64,000 nucleotides of DNA from Lysobacteraceae bacterium NML93-0793. GTDB lineage: Bacteria > Pseudomonadota > Gammaproteobacteria > Xanthomonadales > Xanthomonadaceae. Within the stretch, counting starts at the first letter, position 1; each line of letters begins with the position of its first letter. The stretch lies in the NCBI GenBank assembly GCA_002324875.1, contig NTJG01000015.1, positions 25,827 through 89,826 of the forward strand, given 5' to 3'. Shown piece by piece: positions 26,201-35,087 of this stretch. Made by a program: the position numbers and the translations under genes. The notes beneath the pieces are model-generated. The model did no database searches and was not told the origin of the DNA. It saw only the letters and a program-made list of their open reading frames with translations.

Positions 26201-27241
26201 CCCGACGGCACCGCGCGCATCGCCGGCAGCGTGCGTTCGGGTCAGGGCACGCTGAACATCGGTGGCGGCATCGGCTGGCAGGGCGAAGGCACGCCGGTGG
26301 TGCTGACGCTTCGCGGCACCGACGTGCTGGTGTCGGACACCAGCGACATGCACATCATCGCCTCGCCGGATCTGACCGTGCGCTACGCCGCGCTGCAGCC
26401 GCTCAACGTCACCGGCAAGGTGTTCGTCGATGTCGCGCTGCTGGACCTCGAAGGCCTGAGCGAAGGCGTTTCCGCATCGCCCGACGTGGTGGTGCTGGAT
26501 CCGGTGGATCCGGACGAGAACAGCACCGCATCGGCACTCGAGCTCGATCTCACGCTGACCGTCGGCGACAACGTGGGCCTGCGCGGGTTCGGCTTCGACG
26601 GCCGGATGAAGGGCGAGCTGCGCGTGCGCGCGGTGCCCGGTCGCGAGATGACCGGTTACGGCCGGCTCGCCGTCGACGGGCGCTACAAGGCCTACGGCCA
26701 GGAGTTGCGGGTGACGCGCGGCAACCTGGTCTTCAACAACGGCCCGGTCTCCGACCCCGTGCTCGACGTCCGCGCCGAGCGCCGCATCGAGGCCGAGGAC
26801 ATCACCGCCGGCATCGATGTCAGCGGCCGTGCGTCGGCGCCGAGCGTCAACGTCTGGACGAATCCCTCGAGCGACCCGTCTCAGGCCCTGTCCTATCTTG
26901 CGCTGGGACGTTCGGCCTCGAGCCTGACCAGTGACGAAGGCCAGCAGATCGACGCCGCCGCGGCCGCGCTCAACGCCGGCGGCAACCTGGTCGCCGGCCA
27001 GCTCGGCAGCCGCATCGGCCTCGACAACGCCGGCATCAGCCAGTCGCGCGCGCTCGGCGGCAGCGTGCTCGGTTTCGGCAAGCAGATCTCGCCGCGGCTG
27101 TATGTCGGATTCGGCGTCTCGCTGCTCGGCACCGGCCAGGTGTTGACGCTCAAGTACCTGCTGCGCGCGGGCTTCGACGTGGAGATCGAATCGAGCACGC
27201 TGGAAAACCGCGGCTCGGTGAACTGGCGGCACGAACGCTGA
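23294..27241 (+). CDS. tamB: Translocation and assembly module inner-membrane protein TamB
   Basis: 1315 residues, starting one base after the tamA stop. A short charged cytosolic N-terminus precedes a single membrane helix (IGIAALIVLLVIVVWWLL), then ~1250 residues of repeating beta strands typical of AsmA/TamB bridge proteins. The C-terminal DUF490/TamB domain is clear: GRLTADITLGGTRAQPTIGG, LRVTRGNLVFNNGPVSDP, LSYLALGRSASSLTSDEG and ISPRLYVGFGVSLLGTGQ. TamB spans the periplasm and moves lipid between membranes. The long minus-strand frame across it is a codon-bias shadow. Confidence 0.95.
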   Translation: MVFGRHRLPDDLTPEEREARIAELRARRRARARTLAIRSAIGIAALIVLLVIVVWWLLTTFGGRDFLLGQVAARLPAGTELTWRAAEGPASGPLTMVDVRYVQRSCPDVEEQPVPYGQCDEPRVLVFEAERVTVDPALMPLVGRRLRLDVLDIDNAVLSLPPPVDTPFELPRWPESLPRIDLPLSLQADTIRIDGFRVEQSGASLIDIRSVRGGLDAQQGELHLANIVVDSDRGRFAADGVYAPDDDYRMDLTASALMPAPPARTRPRIGLVARGDLSQLDVAVVGHAPERLRAMLTLRGRENPGWSLRAETTRLDPSLLAGSGETGTPLAFDIRADGQGGAAELQGTATWGEADADPIRIALQPSKVRLEDQRLDLDPLVVDIFDGRITLRGFADVAEPGDVRFRFATNARGLQFGADPEAAEPAPPIRADADLGIAGSTAAWAAIGKATVERDGLRADVDFDGRGDAERMRLQTARVTMPTGTLDATGDVAWAPALQWNVDAKLAGFDPGYFARDWKGAINGSFATTGETRDDGGLEVAVEARDLGGTLRGRRLDGRATFAMHGPATDAGDAGRTDFEGEVALSLGDSRVDASATVTDRLDIDATLAPLQLADFLPDTGGVLRGTVRVTGPRTAPDIAADLTGDALRYGDYTATHLRIDGRLPWQRANGALDVSATGVQAGVALDTVRVSARGAVQDLTLDADALGDIGALALAADVQQRGGNWQGTLSNLRLVPSTGANWSLQSPAQFRQIGTRYTLSESCFASSGGGSLCASADWPRQGVSINGAGLPLSLLTPYLPEQDGGRPFVLRGEIALEGSARPVGNGFAGSASIRSASGGVRTSERARNDVVTYGDFRLDAEFDAARLGATLSTTLNEVGRIQAQVSNGWDAYSPLSGSLVANVEDLTFVELFSPDIVEPSGRLTADITLGGTRAQPTIGGQARLSDFKTEIPSLAIALEDGNINLDALPDGTARIAGSVRSGQGTLNIGGGIGWQGEGTPVVLTLRGTDVLVSDTSDMHIIASPDLTVRYAALQPLNVTGKVFVDVALLDLEGLSEGVSASPDVVVLDPVDPDENSTASALELDLTLTVGDNVGLRGFGFDGRMKGELRVRAVPGREMTGYGRLAVDGRYKAYGQELRVTRGNLVFNNGPVSDPVLDVRAERRIEAEDITAGIDVSGRASAPSVNVWTNPSSDPSQALSYLALGRSASSLTSDEGQQIDAAAAALNAGGNLVAGQLGSRIGLDNAGISQSRALGGSVLGFGKQISPRLYVGFGVSLLGTGQVLTLKYLLRAGFDVEIESSTLENRGSVNWRHER

Positions 27242-27480
27242 GGATCGAGGCCGCCCGACGGCGGCCCGACGCGGCAGTGCCGGCAGCAGGTGCGCGCGCG
27301 GTGCCGGCGCTGCGCGGCATCGCGCGATGACGCCGGGCGACCGCGCGCCGCGGATGTCCTGCGGCGATGTTTCCGTGGCTGCGGCATCGACCGATGCGCG
27401 CGCATGTCGGCCCATCGTGCACCTGCGACGGTGCGGTGCGGCGCGGCGTGGATGCCCACGCCCGCACACCGGCCGCTGGA

Positions 27481-28797
27481 TCAGCGCACCAGTCGAAGGC
27501 CCTGCAGTTGCGGCGCGCCGTCGATGACGTCGGTCCAGACGACGTACGCGTCGCGGCCGACGAGCTGGAGCCGGGGGAAGCCGGTGGCGCGGCCGCGGCC
27601 TTCGAGGCGCGCGAGTTCGACGCGCTCGTACTCGGTGGCGAGATCCGCGCTGCGCCGTGACAGCCACAACGACTGGGCGCCCTCGCCGTCCTCGCGCAGC
27701 CACACGGCCCAGGCCTGGGTGTCGTCGAGCGCGACCGCGACGCGGCCCTGCACCTCGGCGCCGGCGTCGAGTTCGACCGGCGCCGCGAAGCTGTCGCCGG
27801 CATCGTCGCTGCGCGCCAGGCGCACGCGCGATTCGCCGTCGGGCGCGGTGTACCAGCCGACGACGAGCGCATCGCCGCGGGCCGCGACGGATGGACCATT
27901 GACCGGGCAGGCCGGCATCACCCAGGCGTCGGCATGCACCGCGCGCGGGGCGCTCCAGGCGCTGCCGTCGAAGCGGGTGGCGAGGATGTCGCGCACTTCG
28001 CCCTCGGTGCGGCCGCGGTAGACGACGACGGGGCCGCGCGTGGTCACGGCGGCCGCGGTCTGGCAGCAGTCGCAGACGCTGGCGTCGATCTCCTGCTCGG
28101 CGGTCTTGCGCATCGCCGCGTCGAAGGTCGCTGCGCGCAGCGTCATCGGGCGCCCGCCGGTCTGGGTGTCGTGGCCGGCACCGCTCTCGTGCCCCTCGTG
28201 GCTCGGCGCGCCGGTGTTACGTCCGTCGAGCCAGGCCAGCCCGATGCCGTCGCTCTGCGGCCACATCGAGACGAAGCCGTGTTCGGTCTGGGTGCCGTCG
28301 TCGTGCGGCACCAGCGGCGCGCCCCAGTTCGAGCCGCCGTCGCGCGAGCGCGCCAGCACCACGTCGTAGGCGTACTTGCCCTCGCCGCTGCGCTGCAGCC
28401 AGTGCGCCCACAGCGCGCCGTCGGCCGTGGGCTGCACGTGGGGCGTATCGGCCCAGTTGACGAACATGCGGTTGCCGATCGCGATCGTCGCCGGCGCGCT
28501 GCGCCAGGCCTGGGTGGCGGGATCGAAGCGCGAGAACTGGAACACGTGGCGGCGGCCCTCTCGCGAGTTCACCCAGCTCAGCACCAGCTGGCCATCGGGA
28601 CCGGCCACGAGATCCGGTGCCGACGAGCCCGGGCCGGTGGCCGGCAGCGGCCAGTCGACCCGTTCACTCGGCGCCTCGGGCGCCAGCGCACCGGCCGCGG
28701 GCGTCGGAGCCTCGCGGCCGCCGCACGCGACCAGCGCCAGGGCGAGCAGCGACGCGGCGACCGGACCGCGATGCAAGGAGAGAGACCGACGGACCAT
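27481..28797 (-). CDS. Lipoprotein with sialidase-like beta-propeller repeats
   Basis: 438 residues from the ATG at 28797. The lipobox LALVAC (Cys about residue 25) marks it for lipid anchoring, most likely to the outer membrane. The rest has Asp-box-like repeats (SRDGGSNWGAP, SDDAGDSFAAP) and WADTPHVQPTADGALWAHW, which point to a six-bladed sialidase-type propeller. A DASVCDCCQTAAA segment with three Cys is conserved-looking and unusual for glycosidases. Catalytic sialidase Arg triads cannot be confirmed by eye, so enzyme activity is not claimed. SD-like AGGTG lies upstream. Converges with tamB across ~240 bp of GC-rich sequence with no gene. Confidence 0.75.
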   Translation of the reverse strand: MVRRSLSLHRGPVAASLLALALVACGGREAPTPAAGALAPEAPSERVDWPLPATGPGSSAPDLVAGPDGQLVLSWVNSREGRRHVFQFSRFDPATQAWRSAPATIAIGNRMFVNWADTPHVQPTADGALWAHWLQRSGEGKYAYDVVLARSRDGGSNWGAPLVPHDDGTQTEHGFVSMWPQSDGIGLAWLDGRNTGAPSHEGHESGAGHDTQTGGRPMTLRAATFDAAMRKTAEQEIDASVCDCCQTAAAVTTRGPVVVYRGRTEGEVRDILATRFDGSAWSAPRAVHADAWVMPACPVNGPSVAARGDALVVGWYTAPDGESRVRLARSDDAGDSFAAPVELDAGAEVQGRVAVALDDTQAWAVWLREDGEGAQSLWLSRRSADLATEYERVELARLEGRGRATGFPRLQLVGRDAYVVWTDVIDGAPQLQGLRLVR

Positions 28798-28877
28798 GCG
28801 AACACCTGACGTGACATGCGATTCAGGCCCCAAGGGTACCCTGTCGCCCGTCGCCGTCCCCTGCGTCCATCCGTCGC

Positions 28878-29237
28878 ATGCACGTCATCGTCGCCCGCTA
28901 CACCGATCCGCTCGAGGCCCAGATCGCCAGCGGCCTGTTGCAGGCCGAAGGCATCGATGTGCACGTCGGCGATGCACATACGGCGCTCGCGAACTGGGAG
29001 TGGCGGCTGGCCATCGGTGGCGTGAAGCTGCACGTGCCCCACGACCAGCTGGCCCGCGCGCAGGATGTGATCCGCCGACTGGATGCCGGTGAATTCGCCC
29101 TCGCGCCCGAGGACGATCCCGAAGCCGCCGAAGACGCAGGCGCCACCCCTGATCGCGAGAGCCTGTCGAGCCGCCTGGCGTGGATCGCGTGGGCCCTGTT
29201 GTCGATTCCCCTGCCCTGGCGACGCCGTCGCCGCTGA
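28878..29237 (+). CDS. DUF2007-domain protein
   Basis: 119 residues. The N-terminal 65 residues form the DUF2007 fold: [26 protein letters not shown] then [18 protein letters not shown], seen in putative signal-transducing or PII-like small domains. An acidic linker ([11 protein letters not shown]) leads to a C-terminal hydrophobic helix ending in a run of arginines ([10 protein letters not shown]), so it may be membrane-associated. A TACCCT hexamer at 28837-28842 could be its -10. It is divergent from the lipoprotein gene. Confidence 0.75.
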   Translation: MHVIVARYTDPLEAQIASGLLQAEGIDVHVGDAHTALANWEWRLAIGGVKLHVPHDQLARAQDVIRRLDAGEFALAPEDDPEAAEDAGATPDRESLSSRLAWIAWALLSIPLPWRRRRR

Positions 29238-29425
29238 GCGTGGGCATCGGGGCGGCCGCGCGCTCGCCGCGCCGCTGCGCGCGCATGGATCGCGACGTTG
29301 CGCTCCCATCCGTCGGCGGACCGGAGCCGGCCGACGTTCGCCCGCAATGTCAACGGGTACCGCTGCCCGGACGCCGCGGCGACAATCCGCACGCGGCGCT
29401 GCTGCCGCGCGCCCGTATGGAACCG

Positions 29426-31783
29426 ATGTCCAAGCCTGATGCCGCCCTCGCCCGTCGGATCGCCGACACCATCGCCGCCGAGATCGGCGCCCAGCCCGCG
29501 CAGGCGATCGCCGCGATCGCGCTGCTCGACGAAGGCGCGACCGTGCCGTTCATCGCGCGCTACCGCAAGGAGGTCACCGGCGGACTGGACGACACCCAGT
29601 TGCGCGATCTCGAATCGCGTCTGGTGTACCTGCGTGAACTCGAGGACCGGCGCGCGGCGATCCTGTCGAGCATCGAGGAGCAGGGCAAGCTGACCCCGGA
29701 GCTGCGCGCCGACATCGACGCCGCCGACAGCAAGGCGCGGCTCGAGGATCTCTACCTGCCGTACAAGCAGAAGCGCCGCACGCGCGCGCAGATCGCGCGC
29801 GAGGCCGGGCTCGAACCGTTGGCCGACGGACTGCTGGCCGATCCCACGCAGGTGCCCGAAGATTTCGCCGCCGGCTTCGTCGATGCCGACAAGGGCGTCG
29901 CCGATGCCAAGGCCGCGCTGGAAGGCGCACGCGCGATCCTGATGGAGCGCTGGGGCGAGGACGCTACGCTGCTGGGCGAACTGCGCGACTGGCTCGACGC
30001 CAACGGCGTGATCCGCGCCAAGGTCGTCGCCGGCAAGGAACAGGCGGCGGAGAAGTTCCAGGACTACTTCGACCACAGCGAACCGCTGTCGAAGATTCCC
30101 TCGCACCGCCTGCTGGCGCTGTTCCGCGGCCGCCGCGAGGAGTTCCTGACCCTGGAGCTCGATCCCGGCCACGACGCCGAGCAAGGCAACGCCTACGCCG
30201 AAGGCCGCATCGCGCACCGCGCCGGCATCGCCGCACAGGGCCGCGCCGCCGATGCCTGGCTGCTCAACGCCTGCCGCCTCGCCTGGCGCGCGAAGATCCA
30301 CCTGCACCTGATGATCGATCTGTTCGGCAAGGCGCGCGAGAAAGCCGAGGCCGAAGCGATCAACGTGTTCGGCGACAACCTGAAAGATCTGCTGCTGGCC
30401 GCGCCCGCCGGCCCGAAGGTGGTGCTGGGTCTCGACCCGGGCATCCGTACCGGTTGCAAGGTCGCGGTGGTCGATGCGACCGGCAAGCTCGTCGCCACCG
30501 ACACCATCTATCCGCACGAGCCGCGCCGGCAGTGGGATCAGTCGCTGCATGCCCTGCGCAAGTTGTGCGTCGAACACGGCGTGCAGCTGATCGCGATCGG
30601 CAACGGCACCGCCTCGCGCGAGACCGACAAGCTGTCCGGTGACCTGCTGAAACTGCTGCCCGAACAGAAGATCCAGAAGATCGTCGTCAGCGAGGCCGGC
30701 GCATCGGTGTACTCGGCTTCGGAGACGGCCGCGAAGGAATTCCCCGGTCTGGATGTCTCGCTGCGCGGCGCGGTGTCGATCGCGCGGCGCCTGCAGGATC
30801 CGCTGGCCGAACTGGTCAAGATCGAACCCAAGGCGATCGGCGTCGGCCAGTACCAGCACGATGTCGATCAGTACCGGCTGGCGCGCGCGCTCGATGCGCG
30901 GGTGGAGGACTGCGTCAATGCGGTCGGCGTGTTCGTCAACACCGCATCGAGCGCCCTGCTCGCCCGCGTCGCCGGCCTGTCGGCGGGCGTGGCCGAGAAC
31001 ATCGTCGTGCACCGCGATGCGAACGGCCCGTTCAAGCGCCGCAAGGATCTGCTGAAGGTGCCGCGCCTCGGCGAGAAGACCTTCGAACAATGCGCGGGCT
31101 TCCTGCGCATCGCCGACGGCGACGAGCCGCTGGATGCGTCGTCGGTGCACCCGGAAGCCTATCCGGTGGTCGAGCGCATCGCCGGCAGCAGCGGCCGCGA
31201 CGTGCGCCAGATCATCGGCGACGGCGCGTTCGTGCGCGGCCTCAAGCCCGAGCAGTTCACCGACGAGAAGTTCGGCGTGCCGACGGTGCGCGACATCCTC
31301 AAGGAACTCGAGAAGCCCGGCCGCGACCCGCGCCCGGAGTTCAAGGCCGCGCAGTTCGCCGACGGCGTCGAGGACATCAAGGACCTGCGCCCCGGCATGA
31401 TTCTCGAAGGCGTGGTCAGCAACGTGGCCGCGTTCGGCGCCTTCGTCGACATCGGCGTGCACCAGGATGGTCTCGTGCACATCTCCGCGCTGTCGGACAC
31501 CTTCGTCAAGGATCCGCGCGACGTGGTCAAGGCCGGCGACATCGTCAAGGTGAAGGTCCTCGAGGTGGACGTGGCGCGCAAACGCATCGCCCTCACGCGG
31601 CGCCTCGGCGATGTGCCGGGCGAGAAGCCGGCGCGCGAATCGCGCGAGGATCGCAATGCATCGCGTGCGCCGGGCGGCCCGCGCGGCGGGCGTTCCGGGG
31701 GCGGGGGCGGCAAGCCCGCGACGTCCGCGCCGCCGGCGAACAACGCACTGGCCGACGCGTTCGCGCGCGCCCGCGGCCGCTGA
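29426..31783 (+). CDS. tex: Tex family RNA-binding transcription accessory protein
   Basis: 785 residues. Domain order: N-terminal helical Tex region ([31 protein letters not shown]), YqgF/RNase H-like domain ([32 protein letters not shown]), helix-hairpin-helix region ([26 protein letters not shown]) and a C-terminal S1 domain ([31 protein letters not shown]). The last ~50 residues are Arg/Gly-rich and disordered. Tex binds nucleic acid and affects transcription. Start 29426 was preferred over 29417, both ATG in frame; GGAAC precedes 29426. Confidence 0.93.
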   Translation: MSKPDAALARRIADTIAAEIGAQPAQAIAAIALLDEGATVPFIARYRKEVTGGLDDTQLRDLESRLVYLRELEDRRAAILSSIEEQGKLTPELRADIDAADSKARLEDLYLPYKQKRRTRAQIAREAGLEPLADGLLADPTQVPEDFAAGFVDADKGVADAKAALEGARAILMERWGEDATLLGELRDWLDANGVIRAKVVAGKEQAAEKFQDYFDHSEPLSKIPSHRLLALFRGRREEFLTLELDPGHDAEQGNAYAEGRIAHRAGIAAQGRAADAWLLNACRLAWRAKIHLHLMIDLFGKAREKAEAEAINVFGDNLKDLLLAAPAGPKVVLGLDPGIRTGCKVAVVDATGKLVATDTIYPHEPRRQWDQSLHALRKLCVEHGVQLIAIGNGTASRETDKLSGDLLKLLPEQKIQKIVVSEAGASVYSASETAAKEFPGLDVSLRGAVSIARRLQDPLAELVKIEPKAIGVGQYQHDVDQYRLARALDARVEDCVNAVGVFVNTASSALLARVAGLSAGVAENIVVHRDANGPFKRRKDLLKVPRLGEKTFEQCAGFLRIADGDEPLDASSVHPEAYPVVERIAGSSGRDVRQIIGDGAFVRGLKPEQFTDEKFGVPTVRDILKELEKPGRDPRPEFKAAQFADGVEDIKDLRPGMILEGVVSNVAAFGAFVDIGVHQDGLVHISALSDTFVKDPRDVVKAGDIVKVKVLEVDVARKRIALTRRLGDVPGEKPARESREDRNASRAPGGPRGGRSGGGGGKPATSAPPANNALADAFARARGR

Positions 31784-31831
31784 GCCGTCCCCACGCCTCA
31801 CAATGGCGGGCCGTCCCGTCCGCCGATCGCC

Positions 31832-32236
31832 ATGCCGAGCCTCGCCACCCTCCACCGCCACATCCGCACGATCGGCGTGCTCGCACTGCTCGTCTGCGCC
31901 GTCACCTGGGCGCTCGATCTCACCGGCCTGGTCTACGCCTGTCCGTTCTGCCGCGCCCAGCGCAGCGTGATCGGCCTGCTCGGCCTGCTGCTGCTGTGGC
32001 CGGACCCGCGCGGCTGGGCGATCCGCTGGCTGGCCAGCGCGCTCGGCATGTTCGGCGCGGTGGTGGCCGCCACCCAGCATTTCGCCGGCTGGCGCCGGAT
32101 CAGCGCCGGCGACTTCCGCTTCGCGAGCGCCTGGTGGGTGGACCCGTTCCTGCTCTCGGGCGCGGCACTGCTGGCGATCGTCGGCCTGGTGCTGCTGCTG
32201 TGGTCCTGGCAGCCCGCGCCGCGCGATACGAACTGA
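31832..32236 (+). CDS. Small membrane protein with a DsbB-like CxxC motif
   Basis: 134 residues with about four membrane helices. YACPFCRAQRSVIGLLGL resembles the first CxxC-x2-QR motif of DsbB, the quinone-linked thiol oxidase. The second DsbB Cys pair (in periplasmic loop 2) is absent; the equivalent loop carries HFAGWRRISAGDF instead. So it may be a DsbB relative that has lost or changed redox function, or an unrelated small membrane protein. It lies 48 bp after tex in the same direction and converges with the LytTR gene. Confidence 0.5.
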   Translation: MPSLATLHRHIRTIGVLALLVCAVTWALDLTGLVYACPFCRAQRSVIGLLGLLLLWPDPRGWAIRWLASALGMFGAVVAATQHFAGWRRISAGDFRFASAWWVDPFLLSGAALLAIVGLVLLLWSWQPAPRDTN

Positions 32237-32250
32237 CGCAGGACCTCGCG

Positions 32251-33135
32251 TCAGCGCAGCGCGCCGGCGCCCGCCGCTTTCAACCGCTCGCGATGCCGCC
32301 GGCTGCAGGGCACGACGGTGCCGTCATGCAGATAGATGCGGGCATCGCCGCTGTCGAGCGGTTCGATCGATGCGATGCGCTCCACGTTGACCATGTGGCT
32401 GCGGTGCACGCGCAGGAAGCGCGCGGGATCGAGGCGCGATTCGAGTTCGGCCAGCGTGCTGCGCAGCGGATACACCTTGCCGCGCACGTGCAGGTTGGCG
32501 TAATTGCCGGACGCCTGGACCCATTCGATGTCGTCGGCAGCCACCAGGAATTCGCGCCCCAGCTTGCGCACGAGGAACCGTGACGGTCGCTCGACCGGTT
32601 CCACCGGCGCGCTGTCGTCATCGGGCGCCGCCAGCAATGACGCCTCGCCCTGCAGCCGGCGCACCAGCGCGCGGTAGACATGGAGCAGCACGACGAGGCC
32701 GAGAAAGGTGCGGGCATCCTTGATGTACTCGTAGCCCAGCGCCCAGTCGAACGCATAGACCTCGCCGTGCCAGGCGTAGACGAGCTTTCGCATACCCAGC
32801 ATCAGCGCGACATGCAGCATCGACCAGACCACGCTGGCCACGACGTACAGCGGCAACCGTCGCATCCAGGTGTCGAGATGCACCGGCCAGCGCGCGGTGA
32901 ACCCGACCAGCAGCGGCGCCAGCGCCAGCACCGACAGCGCACTGCTGACTTCCCAGCTCGCGACCTGCCAGGGCGCGTAGTCGAGGCCCGCACGCGCAAC
33001 GTCGATCCGCGCGGTGGCGGTGTTGCCGATCGCGGCGAGCAGGCAGCTGACGAGCCAGTAGCCGACCTCGACCGGACGACGGATGCGGAGATAACGCTCT
33101 GCGCCCATGGACGGCGCTGCGGGACGATCGGACAT
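32251..33135 (-). CDS. Membrane-bound LytTR-family transcriptional regulator
   Basis: 294 residues. The N-terminal ~165 residues hold four hydrophobic helices (YWLVSCLLAAIGN; VLALAPLLVGF; YVVASVVWSMLHVALMLG; FLGLVVLLHVYRALV). The C-terminal ~100 residues are a LytTR DNA-binding domain: DDIEWVQASGNYANLHV, YPLRSTLAELESRLDP, FLRVHRSHMVNVERI and VPCSRRHRERL. There is no receiver domain, so sensing is presumably by the membrane part. The start at 33135 is supported by TAGAAT six bases upstream. It converges with a DsbB-like gene and is divergent from an acyltransferase gene. Confidence 0.88.
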   Translation of the reverse strand: MSDRPAAPSMGAERYLRIRRPVEVGYWLVSCLLAAIGNTATARIDVARAGLDYAPWQVASWEVSSALSVLALAPLLVGFTARWPVHLDTWMRRLPLYVVASVVWSMLHVALMLGMRKLVYAWHGEVYAFDWALGYEYIKDARTFLGLVVLLHVYRALVRRLQGEASLLAAPDDDSAPVEPVERPSRFLVRKLGREFLVAADDIEWVQASGNYANLHVRGKVYPLRSTLAELESRLDPARFLRVHRSHMVNVERIASIEPLDSGDARIYLHDGTVVPCSRRHRERLKAAGAGALR

Positions 33136-33141
33136 GCCCGC

Positions 33142-33147
33142 ATTCTA
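33142..33147 (-). promoter_or_regulatory. Putative -10 element (TAGAAT), leaderless start of the LytTR gene
   Basis: On the minus strand TAGAAT is followed by six bases (GCGGGC) and the ATG at 33135. No ribosome-binding site is present. Confidence 0.5.
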
Positions 33148-33288
33148 GGCAGTGGGCACGGGTCGGCCCGCGCCATTGGTCCCTGCGCCCCCGCGCCTCG
33201 TCCCCGGAACGGCGCCACGAAGCCCCGGACGGCCGCAGACGCCCGCGGCGGCGCGCACCGTGACGTCCTCGCCCCGCCCGCGTACCCC

Positions 33289-34515
33289 ATGGACCGCCGC
33301 CACGATCTCGACACCCTGCGCGTCGGCGCCTTCGCGCTGCTGATCCTCTACCACGTGGGCATGGTCTACGTGGTCGACTGGGGCTTCCACATCAAGAGCC
33401 CGACGCTGCTGGCCTGGGTCGAATGGCCGATGGTGCTGGTCAACCGCTGGCGGATGTCGTTGTTGTTCCTGCTGTCGGGTATCGCGTTGGGCCTGGTGCT
33501 GGCACGGAAGTCACCCGTGCGTCTGATCGGCAACCGCAGTTGGCGCCTGCTGCTGCCGCTGGCGTTCGGTATCGTCGCGATCGTGCCGGTGCAGGCGTAC
33601 TGCGAGGCGCGGATGCTCGGCACCGTCGAGCCGGGGTTCACCGTGTTCCTGCTGCGGTATCTGCAACTGCGCCCGTGGCCGGCCGGCACGTTCACCGGCG
33701 CGGAGTACGGCTTCACCTGGAACCACCTGTGGTACCTGGCCTATCTCTGGGTCTATACGGTGCTCGTCCTGCTGGCGTTGCCGGTGCTGCGCGCGATCGG
33801 CGGCGCGCGCTTCGCCGACTGGCTGACCACGCGCGGGCGCTGTCTGCTGTGGACGGTGCCCGCGCTGTGGCTGCTGTTCGCACTGCTGGTGCTGGCCCCG
33901 CGGTACCCGTCGACGCACGCCGTGGTCGGCGACTGGTTCAATCATGCGAAATACCTGCCGGTCTTCGCATTCGGCGTGCTGATCGCCCGGCGCGACCCGC
34001 TGTGGATCGCGCTGGACACGCATCGCTGGCGACTCTTCGGGCTCGCCCTGCTCGGCGCGACCGTCTACGTGATGCTGCGCGTGCTCGGCCGCCTGCTCGA
34101 CACCGGCGCGTTGTCGCCCGCGGGTCTGGACGCATGGATGCCGCTGTACGCCTGGAAATTCGTCTCGGTGGGCGCGCACGCGCTGTACGCATGGACCGCC
34201 CTGCTCGCCCTGCTCGCCTGGGGCGCCCGGCTCTTGAACCGGCCGTGGCCCGGCCTCCGCTATGCCAGCGAGGCGGTGTATCCCTGGTACATCCTGCACC
34301 AGAGCCTGATCGTGCTCGCCGCGTACTGGCTCATTCCGCTGCAACTCGGGCCGCTGTGGGAGCCGCTGCTGGTACTGCTGATCACCGTCGCCGGCTGTCT
34401 GCTGCTGCACGAGCTGCTGATCCGTCGGGTGCGCTGGCTGCGGCCGCTGTTCGGGCTTGCGGCGCGTCACCCGCCGCGGACCTCCCTCCGGGACGCGGCG
34501 CCGTCGCCCGGATGA
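33289..34515 (+). CDS. Acyltransferase family 3 membrane protein
   Basis: 408 residues with about ten membrane helices and the acyltransferase-3 N-terminus RRHDLDTLRVGAFALLILYH, whose RxxxLD and His are characteristic. FHIKSP, WRMSLLFLLSGIA, WNHLWYLAYLW and the late YPWYILHQSLIV also fit. Such proteins O-acylate glycans or other envelope molecules at the inner membrane; the substrate here is unknown. It may belong to the glucan-modification (OpgC-like) branch by its layout, but this is inference. The ATG at 33289 begins right at the conserved motif. Confidence 0.88.
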   Translation: MDRRHDLDTLRVGAFALLILYHVGMVYVVDWGFHIKSPTLLAWVEWPMVLVNRWRMSLLFLLSGIALGLVLARKSPVRLIGNRSWRLLLPLAFGIVAIVPVQAYCEARMLGTVEPGFTVFLLRYLQLRPWPAGTFTGAEYGFTWNHLWYLAYLWVYTVLVLLALPVLRAIGGARFADWLTTRGRCLLWTVPALWLLFALLVLAPRYPSTHAVVGDWFNHAKYLPVFAFGVLIARRDPLWIALDTHRWRLFGLALLGATVYVMLRVLGRLLDTGALSPAGLDAWMPLYAWKFVSVGAHALYAWTALLALLAWGARLLNRPWPGLRYASEAVYPWYILHQSLIVLAAYWLIPLQLGPLWEPLLVLLITVAGCLLLHELLIRRVRWLRPLFGLAARHPPRTSLRDAAPSPG

Positions 34516-34650
34516 CGCGGCGCGCGGCTCCGGCGCGGCGCAGGCATCGTGCCGGCGTGCATCCGCAGGTCGCGTCGATGCATGCCGGCCCCGCCGATCA
34601 TCGTGATGGCCGGGCGCGGAGTCGGCGGTGGCGCTGCGGGCCGCACACGC

Positions 34651-35010
34651 TCAACGCGAACCGCGACGGCGCCTGCGCAGCCAGCCACCGCCCCACGACA
34701 GCAGCATCGCCGGAATCGACAGGACCGCTGCGTACGCCAGCCCCGCCAGCAGCAGCGGGCCGACACCCGACACGACGGCGACCACCGGCACCTGGGCCAG
34801 CAGGACGATCAGCCCCCAGGCCCATGCCCGGTCCGGACGCGCGAAGCCCAGCGCCGCCGCCAGCAGCAGCGCGCCGGGATACCACAGTGTCCAGTAGTGG
34901 CCCGCATCCCAGGGTTCGCCGCCGTCGATCGCCATCGACACCAGGCCCCAGTACGCCAGCCCGCAGAGCGACGCGATCGCCGCGTCGCGCACGAAGCCGT
35001 GTCGTGCCAT
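34651..35010 (-). CDS. Hypothetical small membrane protein
   Basis: 119 residues with four hydrophobic helices (AAIASLCGLAYWGLVSMAI; YPGALLLAAALGFA; AWGLIVLLAQVPVVAVVSG; LLLAGLAYAAVLSIPAMLL) and a basic C-terminus (RRRRRGSR). The start has an excellent Shine-Dalgarno (GGAGGTG, 5 bases before ATG), which decides it over upstream frames. It lies 77 bp downstream of mnmG on the other side of its stop, in the same direction. The 135-bp stretch at 34516-34650 between this stop and the acyltransferase shows no gene. Not recognised as a known family. Confidence 0.65.
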   Translation of the reverse strand: MARHGFVRDAAIASLCGLAYWGLVSMAIDGGEPWDAGHYWTLWYPGALLLAAALGFARPDRAWAWGLIVLLAQVPVVAVVSGVGPLLLAGLAYAAVLSIPAMLLSWGGGWLRRRRRGSR

Positions 35011-35087
35011 CCCGCACCTCCTCGAATCGAAGCGGGCTCCACCAGACCATGCGCCGTTGCAACGGCACATGATCGCGGGTCACGAGC

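Noticed and set aside
24245..27703. Long minus-strand reading frame (~1150 codons) opposite tamB
   Set aside because: It mirrors the tamB codon pattern (high third-position GC keeps the antisense frame open) and its product is Ala/Arg/His/Gln-rich without domains.
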